64,000 bases of DNA from Helicobacter winghamensis ATCC BAA-430 (GCF_028751035.1 NZ_CP063533.1:1426001-1490000), one strand, 5' to 3'. Counted from the first letter of the stretch, positions 7,999-17,212 are shown. Notes: a model not told the origin generated them from the sequence alone. A program made the numbers and translations.

Positions 7999-9182
7999 TG
8001 CCTCCTTTTAAACCATCTTGTTTTTGTAGGATTTAAATCCCAAAGCTCATTTTTTCCCATAATTCCCTCTCTTGCAAAAAGCATAATAATTAGTAAAATC
8101 ACAGAGAAAAACACCATTCTAAGTCCAGGATACGAGCCAAAATCCGCACCAAAGAAAACCAAAGGCTGATCTAAAAATCTTAACCACTCGCCTCCGCCAA
8201 TCACTAAAATTGCCCCTAAAATCGCCCCAGTTGTGCTTCCTAAGCCACCAAGCACAATGATAATTAAGAGTTGAAAGGTGAGCTCAAATCCAAAGATTTT
8301 TGGATCAATTGTTGTAAGCCATACCGCCATAAGTCCGCCACCCACACCTTCTAAAAAGGCACTTGTGCTAAAGGCAAAAGTTTTGATTTTAAAGGTATTA
8401 ATTCCCATTGCAATGGCAGCATCTTCATCATCACGCACTGCCTTCATCGCGCGTCCATATTTAGAATACACAATTTGCAAAATTAAAATCACAGATGCAG
8501 TAGCAAAAATCCCACTCCAAAAAAACACTGTGATGTTTGCGCCACCGGTAAATGCGTGCGTATAAAGTAGATTAAAAAACCCACTCAATACAGAATCTCC
8601 ACTGCTTAACGAAAGTAAAGTTTGCTCAATATATCGCACAACAGAGTCTTGATTGTTTGGAATCTCATTTAAGCCAATTGCTCCATTTGTCCATTGTGGA
8701 TTATTGATTGCTAAAATCTTAATAATAAACCCAAACCCAAGTGTAACAATCGCTAAATAATCCCCACGCACGCGAAAAACTGGAAAAGAGAGTAAAACTG
8801 CAATAATCGCCGCTACAACACCACTACAAAAAAGAGCGGGAAGTAGCTCGCTATACATACTAAGCACAAAAGGATGCGGATCATTTAGTTGAAACATACT
8901 CCATTTTAAATCTTCATCCAAGAGCATTAATGCAGTGATATACGCACCAATGGCGACAAATCCATTTGGCTCTAAAGAAAGCTGCCCTGTAACGCCATTA
9001 ATAAGGTTATAACTCACCGCCAAAATCACAAAAATTAAAATGTTATTAAAAATCCTAAGCGCATAATCTCCAAGCAAAGTTTGCGCAGCAAACACCACGC
9101 AAATTGCGCAAAAATATAGGAAAATATGGAATCCAAAAGTCGTAATTGTCGGAGTTTTTACATATAAAGTTTTTACCATCAT
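7995..9182 (-). CDS. livM: Branched-chain amino acid ABC transporter permease LivM
   Basis: The 395-residue inner-membrane permease forms the channel with LivH. It has about nine to ten hydrophobic segments and the permease loop RDDEDAAIAMGINTFKIKTFAF, the LivM version of the EAA loop that contacts the ATPases. An extended loop at about 185-225 lies between membrane segments. It starts seven bases after livH behind GGAGTCT and overlaps livG by four bases. Length and order fit the family. Confidence 0.92.
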   Translation of the reverse strand: MMVKTLYVKTPTITTFGFHIFLYFCAICVVFAAQTLLGDYALRIFNNILIFVILAVSYNLINGVTGQLSLEPNGFVAIGAYITALMLLDEDLKWSMFQLNDPHPFVLSMYSELLPALFCSGVVAAIIAVLLSFPVFRVRGDYLAIVTLGFGFIIKILAINNPQWTNGAIGLNEIPNNQDSVVRYIEQTLLSLSSGDSVLSGFFNLLYTHAFTGGANITVFFWSGIFATASVILILQIVYSKYGRAMKAVRDDEDAAIAMGINTFKIKTFAFSTSAFLEGVGGGLMAVWLTTIDPKIFGFELTFQLLIIIVLGGLGSTTGAILGAILVIGGGEWLRFLDQPLVFFGADFGSYPGLRMVFFSVILLIIMLFAREGIMGKNELWDLNPTKTRWFKRRQ

Positions 9183-9188
9183 AGACTC

Positions 9189-10088
9189 CTAAAAACGACT
9201 TTTTTCTAAACGCCAATCGCCCATAATTCCAATAGGGCGGAATAGCAACACTAAAATCAGAAATAAAAATGCAAACGCATCTTTATAGCCACCAAGTTCC
9301 GGAAATAACGCAACTGCCATAACTTCCGTAAAACCTAAAATGAAACCTCCAAGCACAGCACCACCAACACTTCCAATCCCCCCAAGCACAGCAGCCGCAA
9401 AAGCTTTAAGTCCTATTAGCACGCCCATTAAAGGATCAATAGTTGGATAAGAAATCGCATAAAAGATTCCACCAATTCCAGCAAGCATACTCCCAATAGC
9501 AAACACAAGAGCGATGATATTATTCACATTTATCCCCATTAAACGCACAGTGTTGATATCAAATGCACTTGCACGAATCGCCATTCCTTGCTTTGTGTAA
9601 TGTAAAAAGCGCAAGAGCAAAACGAGCAAAACGAGCGTTACCACAGGTACAATAATAGTGATTGCCGTTAAACTCACGCCAAAAATTGCGATAGGTTGCA
9701 TAAAAAACTCAGGCGCACTAAAAAATCTAGGTGTTGAACCAAAGAAAACATTAAACACATTCTCTAAAAAGAAGCTCACGCCAATTGCAGTAATTAGCAT
9801 TGAAATTCTAGGCGCACTTCTCAAAGGTGTGTAAGCGATTTTATCAATCAAAACCCCTAAGATTCCACAGAGTATAACAGCAAGAATTGCTGAAACATAA
9901 AAAGGAATTCCAAAAGCATTCACTGCAAAAAATACTAAAAATGCACCCACCATCATAATATCTGCGTGTGCAAAATTAATAAGACGCAAACAGCCATACA
10001 CCATCGTGTAGCCAATAGCAATGAGCGCATACATACTGCCTAAACTCAAACCATTAATACACTGTTGAAAAAAGGTTAAAATATCCAA
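9189..10088 (-). CDS. livH: Branched-chain amino acid ABC transporter permease LivH
   Basis: The 299-residue inner-membrane permease has about eight membrane segments. The N-terminus (QQCINGLSLGSMYALIAIGY) and the loop RASAFDINTVRLMGINVNNI are typical of LivH. The only fitting start is TTG at 10088, behind AAGG with seven-base spacing; no in-frame ATG lies close enough. The gene follows the binding-protein gene by 23 bases and is read with it. A TTG start suggests lower translation than the abundant binding protein, as is common for permeases. Confidence 0.92.
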   Translation of the reverse strand: MDILTFFQQCINGLSLGSMYALIAIGYTMVYGCLRLINFAHADIMMVGAFLVFFAVNAFGIPFYVSAILAVILCGILGVLIDKIAYTPLRSAPRISMLITAIGVSFFLENVFNVFFGSTPRFFSAPEFFMQPIAIFGVSLTAITIIVPVVTLVLLVLLLRFLHYTKQGMAIRASAFDINTVRLMGINVNNIIALVFAIGSMLAGIGGIFYAISYPTIDPLMGVLIGLKAFAAAVLGGIGSVGGAVLGGFILGFTEVMAVALFPELGGYKDAFAFLFLILVLLFRPIGIMGDWRLEKSRF

Positions 10089-10111
10089 ATTGATAGCCTT
10101 AAAAACAGCGA

Positions 10112-11227
10112 TTAAGGATTAACTGTTGTTTTATAGATTAGTTTGCCATCTTTGACTTCATTAATAACTGCGCTGCGCACAGCTTCACCATTATTTAAAG
10201 ACACATTACCGCCAATTCCCTCATAATTTTGAACATTGCGAATTTTTTCATTGATGCATTCTCTATCTTTAGCTCCACACGCTTCAATTGCTTGCAAAGC
10301 GATTCCATATGCATCTGCTAACATTGCACTAAATGTGCTTACAGGCTCTTTGTAAGTCACCTCATAATCTTTCATAAACTGCTCACCCTTTGGTGTTTGT
10401 TTTGCACTTGTTGAATAATAATCTGTTACCATATAGCCATTGCCTGCATCTTTAGCAACATCAAAGAAAATCTTATTAGAAACAAGTCCATCGCCACCAA
10501 TTGTTGGCACACTTAAACCAAGCTGTTTTGCTTGCACAGCAATTAATGCACCCTCATTGTAATAAATCGGTAAATACAAAATATCAGGATTTTTTGCTTT
10601 AATGCTTGAGATTTGTGCTTTAAAATCCTTTGTTCCTGCTTGCGCATTAGCTTCAATCACAATCTCTCCACCTAATTTTTTAAACTGATTTTTAAACGCA
10701 CGCGCAAGACCAATAGAATAATCACTGCTATTATCAAACAAAACTGCAGCTTTTTTGAGCCCTAAATCTTTATAAGCTAGATTTGCAGCAATAATCCCTT
10801 GAAAGCTATCTGCAAAACTTACACGAGAAACAAACTTTTTACCCTTTGTTACTCTATCATTTGTCGCCACAGGGGAAATCAAAGGCGTTTTAGAGTCATC
10901 AGCAATTTTTGTCATCGCAAGAGCATTTGTAGAAATCATAGGACCAATTACAACACTCACCTTATCACTTGAAACAAGCTTTTGCATTGCATTTGCTGAT
11001 TCAATCTTATCACTTTTATTATCAATGAAAATTAACTCAATGGAATCACCATTTTTTGTTTTGCTTTGTGCTTTGTAAGCTAAATCAATTCCACGCTTTC
11101 CTAACTCTCCAAAACCACCAACTGCACCACTAATAGGTAACACAACACCAATTTTAATAGTCTCTGCATTTAAAGTGCCTACCAACATCCCACACGCCAA
11201 GGACATTGCTAATATTGCTTTTCTCAT
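10112..11227 (-). CDS. livJ: Branched-chain amino acid ABC transporter, periplasmic binding protein
   Basis: This is a periplasmic Leu/Ile/Val-type binding protein of about 371 residues, first gene of the liv operon. A signal peptide is followed by the mature start near ETIKIGVVLPISGAVGGFGELGK, the standard opening of the family. Later family blocks include PLISPVATND and LYLPIYYNEG. I chose the ATG at 11227 because GGAG lies nine bases before it; a TTG six bases further upstream would need closer spacing. A -10 box is at 11269-11274. Ligand preference among branched-chain amino acids cannot be read from the sequence, so livK is equally possible. Confidence 0.88.
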   Translation of the reverse strand: MRKAILAMSLACGMLVGTLNAETIKIGVVLPISGAVGGFGELGKRGIDLAYKAQSKTKNGDSIELIFIDNKSDKIESANAMQKLVSSDKVSVVIGPMISTNALAMTKIADDSKTPLISPVATNDRVTKGKKFVSRVSFADSFQGIIAANLAYKDLGLKKAAVLFDNSSDYSIGLARAFKNQFKKLGGEIVIEANAQAGTKDFKAQISSIKAKNPDILYLPIYYNEGALIAVQAKQLGLSVPTIGGDGLVSNKIFFDVAKDAGNGYMVTDYYSTSAKQTPKGEQFMKDYEVTYKEPVSTFSAMLADAYGIALQAIEACGAKDRECINEKIRNVQNYEGIGGNVSLNNGEAVRSAVINEVKDGKLIYKTTVNP

Positions 11228-11268
11228 TCTCAAAAACTCCTAACAAAGAAAATTGTAAAAATTTTATG

Positions 11269-11274
11269 ATTATA
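11269..11274 (-). promoter_or_regulatory. -10 box of the liv operon
   Basis: TATAAT on the minus strand, 42 bases before the binding-protein start, in an AT-rich stretch. No operator is apparent. Confidence 0.45.
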
Positions 11275-11318
11275 GAGAATTGCGACTTTAAAACAACTTT
11301 AATAGAAACAAAATGAAG

Positions 11319-11393
11319 ACTTACGCAAGCCTTGCGCAAGTTTTAAATATGTGTAGGAATGTGTAGAATTGGAATCCAAAATTGAGATTCCAA
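11319..11393. terminator. Two hairpins between the liv operon and yceI
   Basis: Hairpin one (11319-11341) pairs ACTTACGCAA with TTGCGCAAGT, with one mismatch and a three-base loop, and is followed on the plus strand by TTTT. Hairpin two (11369-11393) pairs TTGGAATC with GATTCCAA around a nine-base loop. They lie beyond the yceI stop and upstream of the liv promoter, so they could end yceI transcription before it enters the liv promoter. Neither has a long T-run in the yceI direction. Confidence 0.35.
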
Positions 11394-11414
11394 CTTTTAA
11401 AAGCTTCAAAAACT

Positions 11415-11957
11415 TTATTGTGCATTTGCTTTTAGGTTTAATGTAATTTCTACCTCATCACTAACTGCATTATCTTTAAAAATACTGCCCCACTCTAGTC
11501 CAAATTCTGAACGCTTGATCATAGTTTGTGCAGTTACATCAAGCGTTTTGCCATTTAAAACTTCTTTGCTTGTTAGCACGACTGGTTTTGTAACTTCTTT
11601 GATTGTTAAATCCCCATAAATCTTTCCTGCTTCATATTTTGTCATCTTAAAAAACATTTTAGGAAATTTTTTTGCATCAAACATATCTGGAGCTTGCAAA
11701 TGTGCATCACGCTTTGTATTTTCTGTATTCACAGAAGTCATATCAATTTCTCCATCAAGCACTTTAAAGCTCTTAGTTGCACTATCATAATCAATATTCG
11801 CACTAAAATTTTTAAACACTCCATCAACTTTTGTGATTTTTACATGTTTCACACTAAAACCTACTTTAGAATTTGCCACATCTATTGCATATGGGGCTGC
11901 TAAAGCTGGAAAACTAAGTGCTGCTACCAAACTTGAAACCAAGACAAACTTTTTCAT
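11415..11957 (-). CDS. yceI: YceI-family periplasmic protein
   Basis: The 180-residue protein has a signal peptide (MKKFVLVSSLVAALSFPALA) and a lipocalin-like YceI domain: YAIDVANSKVGFSVKHVKITKVDGVFKNF near the mature start, then SVNTENTKRDAHLQAPDMFDAKKFP, the family hallmark. YceI proteins bind polyisoprenoid-type lipids in the periplasm; their cell role is unsettled. It has its own -10 box (11988-11993) and AAGGA ribosome site, so it is a single-gene unit. Confidence 0.93.
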   Translation of the reverse strand: MKKFVLVSSLVAALSFPALAAPYAIDVANSKVGFSVKHVKITKVDGVFKNFSANIDYDSATKSFKVLDGEIDMTSVNTENTKRDAHLQAPDMFDAKKFPKMFFKMTKYEAGKIYGDLTIKEVTKPVVLTSKEVLNGKTLDVTAQTMIKRSEFGLEWGSIFKDNAVSDEVEITLNLKANAQ

Positions 11958-11987
11958 TTTAAATCCTTAAGAAAAATTTAGAATCAA

Positions 11988-11993
11988 ATTATA
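11988..11993 (-). promoter_or_regulatory. -10 box for yceI
   Basis: TATAAT on the minus strand preceded by ATG, 31 bases upstream of the yceI start. Confidence 0.45.
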
Positions 11994-12050
11994 CATAAAA
12001 ATTAACAAGAATTATTAAAAATATTAAATAAAGCATTTAATTTCTTTTGC

Positions 12051-12056
12051 TATAAT
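12051..12056 (+). promoter_or_regulatory. -10 box for the DsbA-like gene
   Basis: TATAAT with the extended upstream TTTTGC, 26 bases before the ATG at 12082. It is one of the clearest promoters in the window. Confidence 0.6.
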
Positions 12057-12081
12057 GCCCTAAATTTATATAAGGAATCCT

Positions 12082-12735
12082 ATGCAAACACTCTTAAAAT
12101 ATGTATTGAGCTTGTTCTTCCCTCTTGTATTAAGCACTCAATTTCTCCAAGCTGAAGACTTAAAAGAAGGAAGTGATTTTATTACGCTGCAAAAACCTCT
12201 TAATGCTCCAAAAAACAGTATTATAGAGCTCTTTAATGTAAGTTGCCCACACTGTGCTAGCATAAGCAAGGTTTTACCCAATCTTTTTTCCTTTCTTCCT
12301 AGTGAAGTTATCTTTATGCCTTATCATATTATTACAAGCGCACCCTTTAGCTCCCAAGCTTCAGAGATGTTAGCTGTTAGTCTAAGCTTAGATAAAACAC
12401 AAAAGCTTTCTCCAAAAGATTCTAACTCTAATTTTAAGCGCGTTTTGGATTCCTATTTCAATGCAAACTTCACACAAAGAAAACACTTCAAAGATGCAGG
12501 ATCCTTTATTAGCTATGGTCTAAATGCAATTAATATTTCCGAAGAAGTTTTTAATTCCACATTAAAAGAATCCCACACACAAGAGCTTCTACAAGCTTGG
12601 AAAGAAGCTACACAATATGCAAATATACAAGGTGTGCCAAGTTTTATTATTAATGGCAAATATCTAATTCTAGCGCAAGGCTTAAAAAGTGAAGAAGATT
12701 TCATCTATAAAGTGGATTATTTATTAGGGCTTTAA
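12082..12735 (+). CDS. dsbA: DsbA-like periplasmic thiol:disulfide oxidoreductase
   Basis: The 217-residue protein has a signal peptide (about residues 1-24) and a thioredoxin fold with CPHC at residues 55-58, the DsbA active site. A helical insert follows, and the cis-proline loop GVPSFIINGKY lies near the C-terminus. It introduces disulfides into exported proteins and would be re-oxidised by a DsbB/DsbI partner not seen here. Ribosome site AAGGAAT and a strong -10 box precede it. The next gene encodes a small exported protein with two cysteines, a possible client. Which of the several DsbA paralogues of this phylum it represents cannot be told. Confidence 0.88.
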   Translation: MQTLLKYVLSLFFPLVLSTQFLQAEDLKEGSDFITLQKPLNAPKNSIIELFNVSCPHCASISKVLPNLFSFLPSEVIFMPYHIITSAPFSSQASEMLAVSLSLDKTQKLSPKDSNSNFKRVLDSYFNANFTQRKHFKDAGSFISYGLNAINISEEVFNSTLKESHTQELLQAWKEATQYANIQGVPSFIINGKYLILAQGLKSEEDFIYKVDYLLGL

Positions 12736-12783
12736 TTAACAAAAATTTGGCAATATCTTCACATTTTATTGACAAAGGATTTT

Positions 12784-12789
12784 TATAAT
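12784..12789 (+). promoter_or_regulatory. -10 box for the small exported protein gene
   Basis: TATAAT 30 bases before the ATG at 12819. A TTGACA at 12769-12774 is too close (9-base spacer) to serve as the matching -35. Confidence 0.45.
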
Positions 12790-12818
12790 TGCACTTACAA
12801 TTTACAAAAGGAGCAAAA

Positions 12819-13220
12819 ATGAAAACCTTAAAATTTTTTGGAGCACTAGCGACAGCAGCGATTTTAGCAACTTCAGCCATGGCAGATTATGACTTTGATG
12901 TGCAAGGACAAATTTCGGCAGTAGATGATGCAAATAAAACAGTTACCATCACAGGACCAAGCGGTTCACTGACAATTAAAGTTTTGCCTTATACTGAAAT
13001 CAAAGGGGATGATTGTGGTGCATTTGGACAAGATATATATGGCAGCTTTAAAGATTTAACCGTTGGAAAGTTTGTAAAAATTGAAGCTGTGCCTTATGGA
13101 GGTTACAACGCATATAACCCGAATAACTCCCAGGCGATCAACCCAGCAACTGGTCTTCCAAAAGATATGCAACTAACTGCAAAAGAAATTGAATGGAAAT
13201 GCTATCCTAGAGCATACTAA
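12819..13220 (+). CDS. Small exported protein, DUF5666-like
   Basis: The 133-residue protein has a clear signal peptide ending ATSAMA and a mature part of about 112 residues. The mature part is beta-rich (FDVQGQISAVDDANKTVTITG), which suggests a small barrel of the DUF5666/OB type. It contains two cysteines, DDCGAF and EWKCYP, that may form a disulfide. The ATG at 12819 follows AAAGGAG and is preferred to an in-frame codon at 12789 that lies inside the promoter. Function unknown; periplasmic location inferred. It is followed by a hairpin (13227-13251). Confidence 0.8.
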   Translation: MKTLKFFGALATAAILATSAMADYDFDVQGQISAVDDANKTVTITGPSGSLTIKVLPYTEIKGDDCGAFGQDIYGSFKDLTVGKFVKIEAVPYGGYNAYNPNNSQAINPATGLPKDMQLTAKEIEWKCYPRAY

Positions 13221-13226
13221 ACCTAT

Positions 13227-13251
13227 ACAAGGGGCCTTTAGGGCGACTTGT
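13227..13251. terminator. Hairpin between two convergent genes
   Basis: ACAAG pairs with CTTGT and GCC with GGC around a short loop, with a two-base internal mismatch. It lies between the end of the small exported protein gene and the end of kpsS, so it could stop transcripts from both sides. There is no long T-run. Confidence 0.4.
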
Positions 13252-13261
13252 TCTCTAGCCT

Positions 13262-14425
13262 TTAAATACCCACATAAAAGCTTCCATTGACTTGCGTTTT
13301 CCAAATAATGTAACTTCTAAATCTTGTATGCAATCTTGAGCTTGGTTTATATGAGCGGCATTCTTTCCAAAAAGAATGTAAATTACCCTGATAAGTCAAT
13401 CCATCAATATCATAAAAGGCTCTTCCAACCACTTTTAATGGACAATTATGATAAAGCGCGGATAATCCCACCGTGCTATTAATTACCACACAACCCCTTG
13501 CATTTGTTAGAAGAGTTGGAAGATGCAAATCATGCACATACAAAACTCTTCCTTCTACATTAAATTTTAAACTTAAAGTCTCTATCAACTTTGCGTAATT
13601 TTTATATCCTCTGTCCATAGGATGATGCTTAAAAACCAAATAAGATTTTGCTTTTGCGTGATTTGCAAAAGACAAAATAGTTTCTTCTATAAATCTCTCT
13701 ATCGTTTTATTATAATGATATGAAATTTGTGTATCATTATACACTTGTAAAATTGCTAAAAAATATTTTTGCTTAAGCGATAAAATTTTTGTATTCACAC
13801 TTTTTTCTGTAAATTGATATTTGTATTTTCTAAGTAAAGATAAAATCCAAGGCAAAAAATCAAAAAGCTTTAAGCTTCTATGGTGCATTGTATTATTAAA
13901 ATACCATCCCAATAAAAAGGCAAAAAGCCAATACAAAAATGCAAAAAAAGCCATCTTTGAAAATGTTCCTGAAAATCTCTTAGATTTAAACTCTTTTGGG
14001 GAATACTTTAGATAAAAATCTCTATCTTTTGGTAGCGTTGAATTAGCATTCACTCCATCTTTTTCAAAAGTAATAAAATTTGGACGAATATATCCCTCTT
14101 CAAAAATCCAAACTTCAATCCCCATCTCCTTAGCAACTTTAATGGCAATCTCGTGAATTCTTCTGCAGTCATTGTACATAATGATAGCTTGGATATTCTT
14201 TGCTTGAAAAATATTTTTATAAAACCCTTCAAGATGCTCTATATCACCACGATAATTTATACTTTTAAAAGGATAAAATAAAAAATCTCCGCCATTAAAA
14301 TTGATTTTATAAACATTAGAGCCTGCAAGATATTTCGAAATTCTCCAAAAAAAATCTCCAATGGGACCCTGCAACAATAAAATATTTTTATTAGAAAATT
14401 GTTTTAATTTTTTTCTTAGATCCAT
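13262..14425 (-). CDS. kpsS: Capsule Kdo-linker transferase / export protein KpsS
   Basis: The 387-residue protein matches KpsS: NILLLQGPIGDFFWRISKYL at 14-33, IIMYNDCRRIH in the middle, FEEGYIRPNF, KHHPMDRGY and VVINSTVGLSAL towards the end. KpsS adds the first beta-Kdo to the lipid anchor of group 2 capsules on the cytoplasmic face of the inner membrane; KpsC extends it. It overlaps kpsC by 35 bases and is the last gene of the capsule locus, as in C. jejuni and E. coli group 2 loci. A hydrophobic stretch near residue 160 may help membrane contact. Confidence 0.93.
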   Translation of the reverse strand: MDLRKKLKQFSNKNILLLQGPIGDFFWRISKYLAGSNVYKINFNGGDFLFYPFKSINYRGDIEHLEGFYKNIFQAKNIQAIIMYNDCRRIHEIAIKVAKEMGIEVWIFEEGYIRPNFITFEKDGVNANSTLPKDRDFYLKYSPKEFKSKRFSGTFSKMAFFAFLYWLFAFLLGWYFNNTMHHRSLKLFDFLPWILSLLRKYKYQFTEKSVNTKILSLKQKYFLAILQVYNDTQISYHYNKTIERFIEETILSFANHAKAKSYLVFKHHPMDRGYKNYAKLIETLSLKFNVEGRVLYVHDLHLPTLLTNARGCVVINSTVGLSALYHNCPLKVVGRAFYDIDGLTYQGNLHSFWKECRSYKPSSRLHTRFRSYIIWKTQVNGSFYVGI

Positions 14426-16466
14426 TTTTTATAATAAACTCTAGCACTCTTCTTATTTTTCTTAAGATAAAAGTTCTAAAATCCACAAAAAGTCTCACAT
14501 GAATTTTAGAAAAATAATCTCTCTGTATTTTTAGCATTATATCTAAAGCAATCTCAACTTCACATAAACTTTTGCTTTTTGGATGAATATACCTAGGATA
14601 AACTATCAATGTTCCAGCAACCAACTCTTCAAGTTTTAATATTCTAGTGCGTCTTGTAACTCTATGCTTATCCTGCGTTAGTCCCCAACCTGCATAAAAT
14701 GGCAAACCATACACAAAAACTTTTTTTTCTCTTAAAAGCGCATCAAATCCACTCGTAGAAGTAATTGTATGCACTTCATCACAAGCCAATATCGCACTAT
14801 CTATGCTTACATTCTCTAAAATAAAATCACAATATTTTAAAATTATTTTCTTATCCTTCAAGCCTTTACGATTTCCACTTGAAACATCTGGATGGGGCTT
14901 ATAGAGAATAAAAGCCTCAGGATTTTTTTCCCTGACTTCTTGCAATAACAATAGCGTCGTATATCCCATTCCACCAAGCAACATTGAAGCATCATCTTCT
15001 ACCTGGGCAGGAATTAATATGATTTTTTTATCAGTATTAATTTTCAAATCTTTATGTTGCAAACCATTGTATTTTGAAAACTTATGATGAACAATATTGT
15101 CCCTAAGAGACTTTGCGCGCTCAATTAACCCCTCATTAAAATTATAATTTTGTAAAATACCTTCAAGATCACTAGGCAAATTTGGATCAACATATAACCC
15201 CTTGCTATCAACAATCAATGAAAAAGGTCTTGTCAAATCAGATCCCAAAGACACAGAACGCAAAAAACCATCCTCAACAAAATAAACTTCAGAATTATAA
15301 ACACCTAGGTTTTGCAATACTCCTATCAGATCTTCTTTGGCAAATTTCCCGCCCCATATAAAAAATTTATCCACTTGAGTCAATGGATATTTTTCTAAAT
15401 CTTCTAAAGAATTTAAGAAAAAAAATCTATTATTTTTTGCTTTAAAGAATGGCTTTATAAACCATCTCTTCCATAAAGTAAAACCAAGAAAATATAAATT
15501 TCCAGAATTATTTTGTTCTATTTTTTTATATTTTGCTAGAGTATTAATCGTATCAAAAATATCACTTTTTTTTCCAAGATAAGGATTAAAATACTCACTA
15601 TAAAGCATATAGCTTGCTGCAAAAACTTCTTCTAATATTCTCTTTTTTGTTCTTCTATTGCAAATCAATTTATCTTGTGTTAGCCCCCAACCTGCATAAA
15701 ATGGCAAACCATAGCAAACACACTCACAACCCATCATCAATGCTTCAAACCCCATACCAGAAGTCTTAGTATAGACTTTTTTAAAATATCCTAAAAGCTC
15801 TATGGGATTATAATTCTCCTTTAATAAAACGCACTCTTTAGGAATCATATTAACATCTATATCGCTTGTTTTTTTGCCGCTTAAAACATCAGGATGAATC
15901 TTAATATAAATCCTGCTTGTAGGATTTTCCCTAATAGCATCATCAATTAAATCCAAAGTAGAAAAGCTATCTGCTAAGCCATATTTTAAAGAAGCATCGT
16001 TGGCAACTTGAGTAATCACTAAAATACGACTCTCATCTCCTACAAAAAAGTCTTTAGGGATAGAAAGATTATTATTATACTTACTAAGCCTTTCGTGTTT
16101 AATCTGTTTTATCGCCAAACTTGCTTCAGTCAAAAACCTATCATCAAACTCATAAGTATTTAAGATTCTCTCTAATTCACTCTCACTTGTTGCATCATAA
16201 TAGATACCAACAGCATCCTTTACAAGAGAAAAGCTAGGGCTATTTTCAACTCCTAAATCCAAAGAACGCAAAAAACCATCTTCCAACAAAAGAAAGCTGG
16301 AATTATTTTTTTTTGCCAATTCAATTGCTTTTAAGCCTGATTTCTTTCTTCCCCATCCTAAAAAAATATCATTTTTTTGAATTTTTTCACATCCCTTATA
16401 CAAAATGGCGCAATAAAAATTCTTAACATTAACAATAAGTTGCCTAGAAGTAGAATAAAAAACCAT
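14391..16466 (-). CDS. kpsC: Capsule beta-Kdo transferase KpsC
   Basis: The 691-residue protein is made of two homologous halves, as expected for KpsC, which carries two beta-Kdo transferase domains. Paired motifs show this: FLLLEDGFLRSLDLG and VYFVEDGFLRSVSLG; IKIHPDV and YKPHPDV; YTKTSGMGFEAL and ITSTSGFDALL; and YGLPFYAGWGLTQDK in both. It builds the poly-Kdo linker that joins capsule to lipid. The start at 16466 lies just after a degenerate gene whose poly-G tract ends about 90 bases upstream. It is co-directional with the whole locus. Confidence 0.95.
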   Translation of the reverse strand: MVFYSTSRQLIVNVKNFYCAILYKGCEKIQKNDIFLGWGRKKSGLKAIELAKKNNSSFLLLEDGFLRSLDLGVENSPSFSLVKDAVGIYYDATSESELERILNTYEFDDRFLTEASLAIKQIKHERLSKYNNNLSIPKDFFVGDESRILVITQVANDASLKYGLADSFSTLDLIDDAIRENPTSRIYIKIHPDVLSGKKTSDIDVNMIPKECVLLKENYNPIELLGYFKKVYTKTSGMGFEALMMGCECVCYGLPFYAGWGLTQDKLICNRRTKKRILEEVFAASYMLYSEYFNPYLGKKSDIFDTINTLAKYKKIEQNNSGNLYFLGFTLWKRWFIKPFFKAKNNRFFFLNSLEDLEKYPLTQVDKFFIWGGKFAKEDLIGVLQNLGVYNSEVYFVEDGFLRSVSLGSDLTRPFSLIVDSKGLYVDPNLPSDLEGILQNYNFNEGLIERAKSLRDNIVHHKFSKYNGLQHKDLKINTDKKIILIPAQVEDDASMLLGGMGYTTLLLLQEVREKNPEAFILYKPHPDVSSGNRKGLKDKKIILKYCDFILENVSIDSAILACDEVHTITSTSGFDALLREKKVFVYGLPFYAGWGLTQDKHRVTRRTRILKLEELVAGTLIVYPRYIHPKSKSLCEVEIALDIMLKIQRDYFSKIHVRLFVDFRTFILRKIRRVLEFIIKNGSKKKIKTIF

Positions 16467-16499
16467 ACGCCTAATTCCTATTTTAAATTCTATTTCTGA

Positions 16500-17212
16500 T
16501 TATACTAAAACTTCTCTTCTCAACTTCCAAATTTTAAATAATATGCCAATATACCCCCCCCCCCCGCCAATAAAAGAAGTATTAGTTGTCTCAATTAAAT
16601 CCTTTCCTATTTTTAGGCTAAACACTCTTTTTCTTTTAAAGCTTCTTTATAATCAGGATAGGATTCCAAAGGCGGTAATTTTAAAAAAATATCTTTACTA
16701 GTTTCCTTTTGATAGGCTTTTAATTCTTTTTGATGTTTTCTAGCAATACGCCATATCGTAAATGGCATCCTAATGCAACCAAATAGAGATTTAGAATTTA
16801 ACATTACTGCTAGTCCCAATTTGTAAGAAAGTTGATTTTGAATTCTAGCTTTAGCAGTTCCATAATTTAAAGCAAAACGATTTTAGATGTATTGTTATAA
16901 ATATATCTAAAAAGAAACTCTAATTTTTTCATCGGGAACGCTAAATCATCTAATATCTTATCTATTAATTTCGGGCACAAAAACTCTTCTTTTCTAAATT
17001 CATATTTAAAGTCATTTTTTACCATAAACTCATATTGAGCACTATGTTCTAATGTCCAATTATGTACACATTCTCCCGACCAAAAATATTATCTTTTACC
17101 TGAGCACAAGGAACGCCTACATTAATTGTATTTGAATAGTAAACTTTATTGACTAAACTTTTGGTTTGTATAAAAAAATAATATTTCCATTTTTATCAAT
17201 TGTTTTAAGCAT
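16500..17212 (-). pseudogene. Degenerate surface-sugar gene with a repeated C-terminal tail
   Basis: Reading the minus strand from an ATG at 17212, which overlaps the hddC stop, gives fragments in several frames: MLKTIDKNGNIIFLYKPK, then VYYSNTINVGVPCAQVKDN, WSGECVHNWTLEHSAQYEF to IYNNTSKIVLL, then NYGTAKARIQNQLSYKLGL to LPPLESYPDYKEAL, then IGKDLIETTNTSF with a G12 tract and YIGILFKIWKLRR before a stop at 16500. At least four frame changes or stops break it. The last 110 residues match the C-terminal tail of the 28775-31081 protein (SYRLG and LKLPPLESYADYKEAL blocks). Only a 68-codon piece remains open (16613-16819). It is a dead paralogue; the original enzyme type is not clear. Confidence 0.7.
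16554..16565 (-). repeat. Poly-G tract (G12 on the coding strand) in the degenerate gene
   Basis: Twelve C on the plus strand. The tract is read as a glycine run inside the tail of the broken gene, matching the WWRGGYIKFL region of the 28775-31081 protein. It is probably an old contingency tract; it now lies 88-99 bases upstream of kpsC. Confidence 0.85.

Noticed and set aside
12769-12789. TTGACA plus TATAAT as a full -35/-10 promoter
   Set aside because: The spacer is 9 bases, far below the usual 17; only the -10 box was kept.
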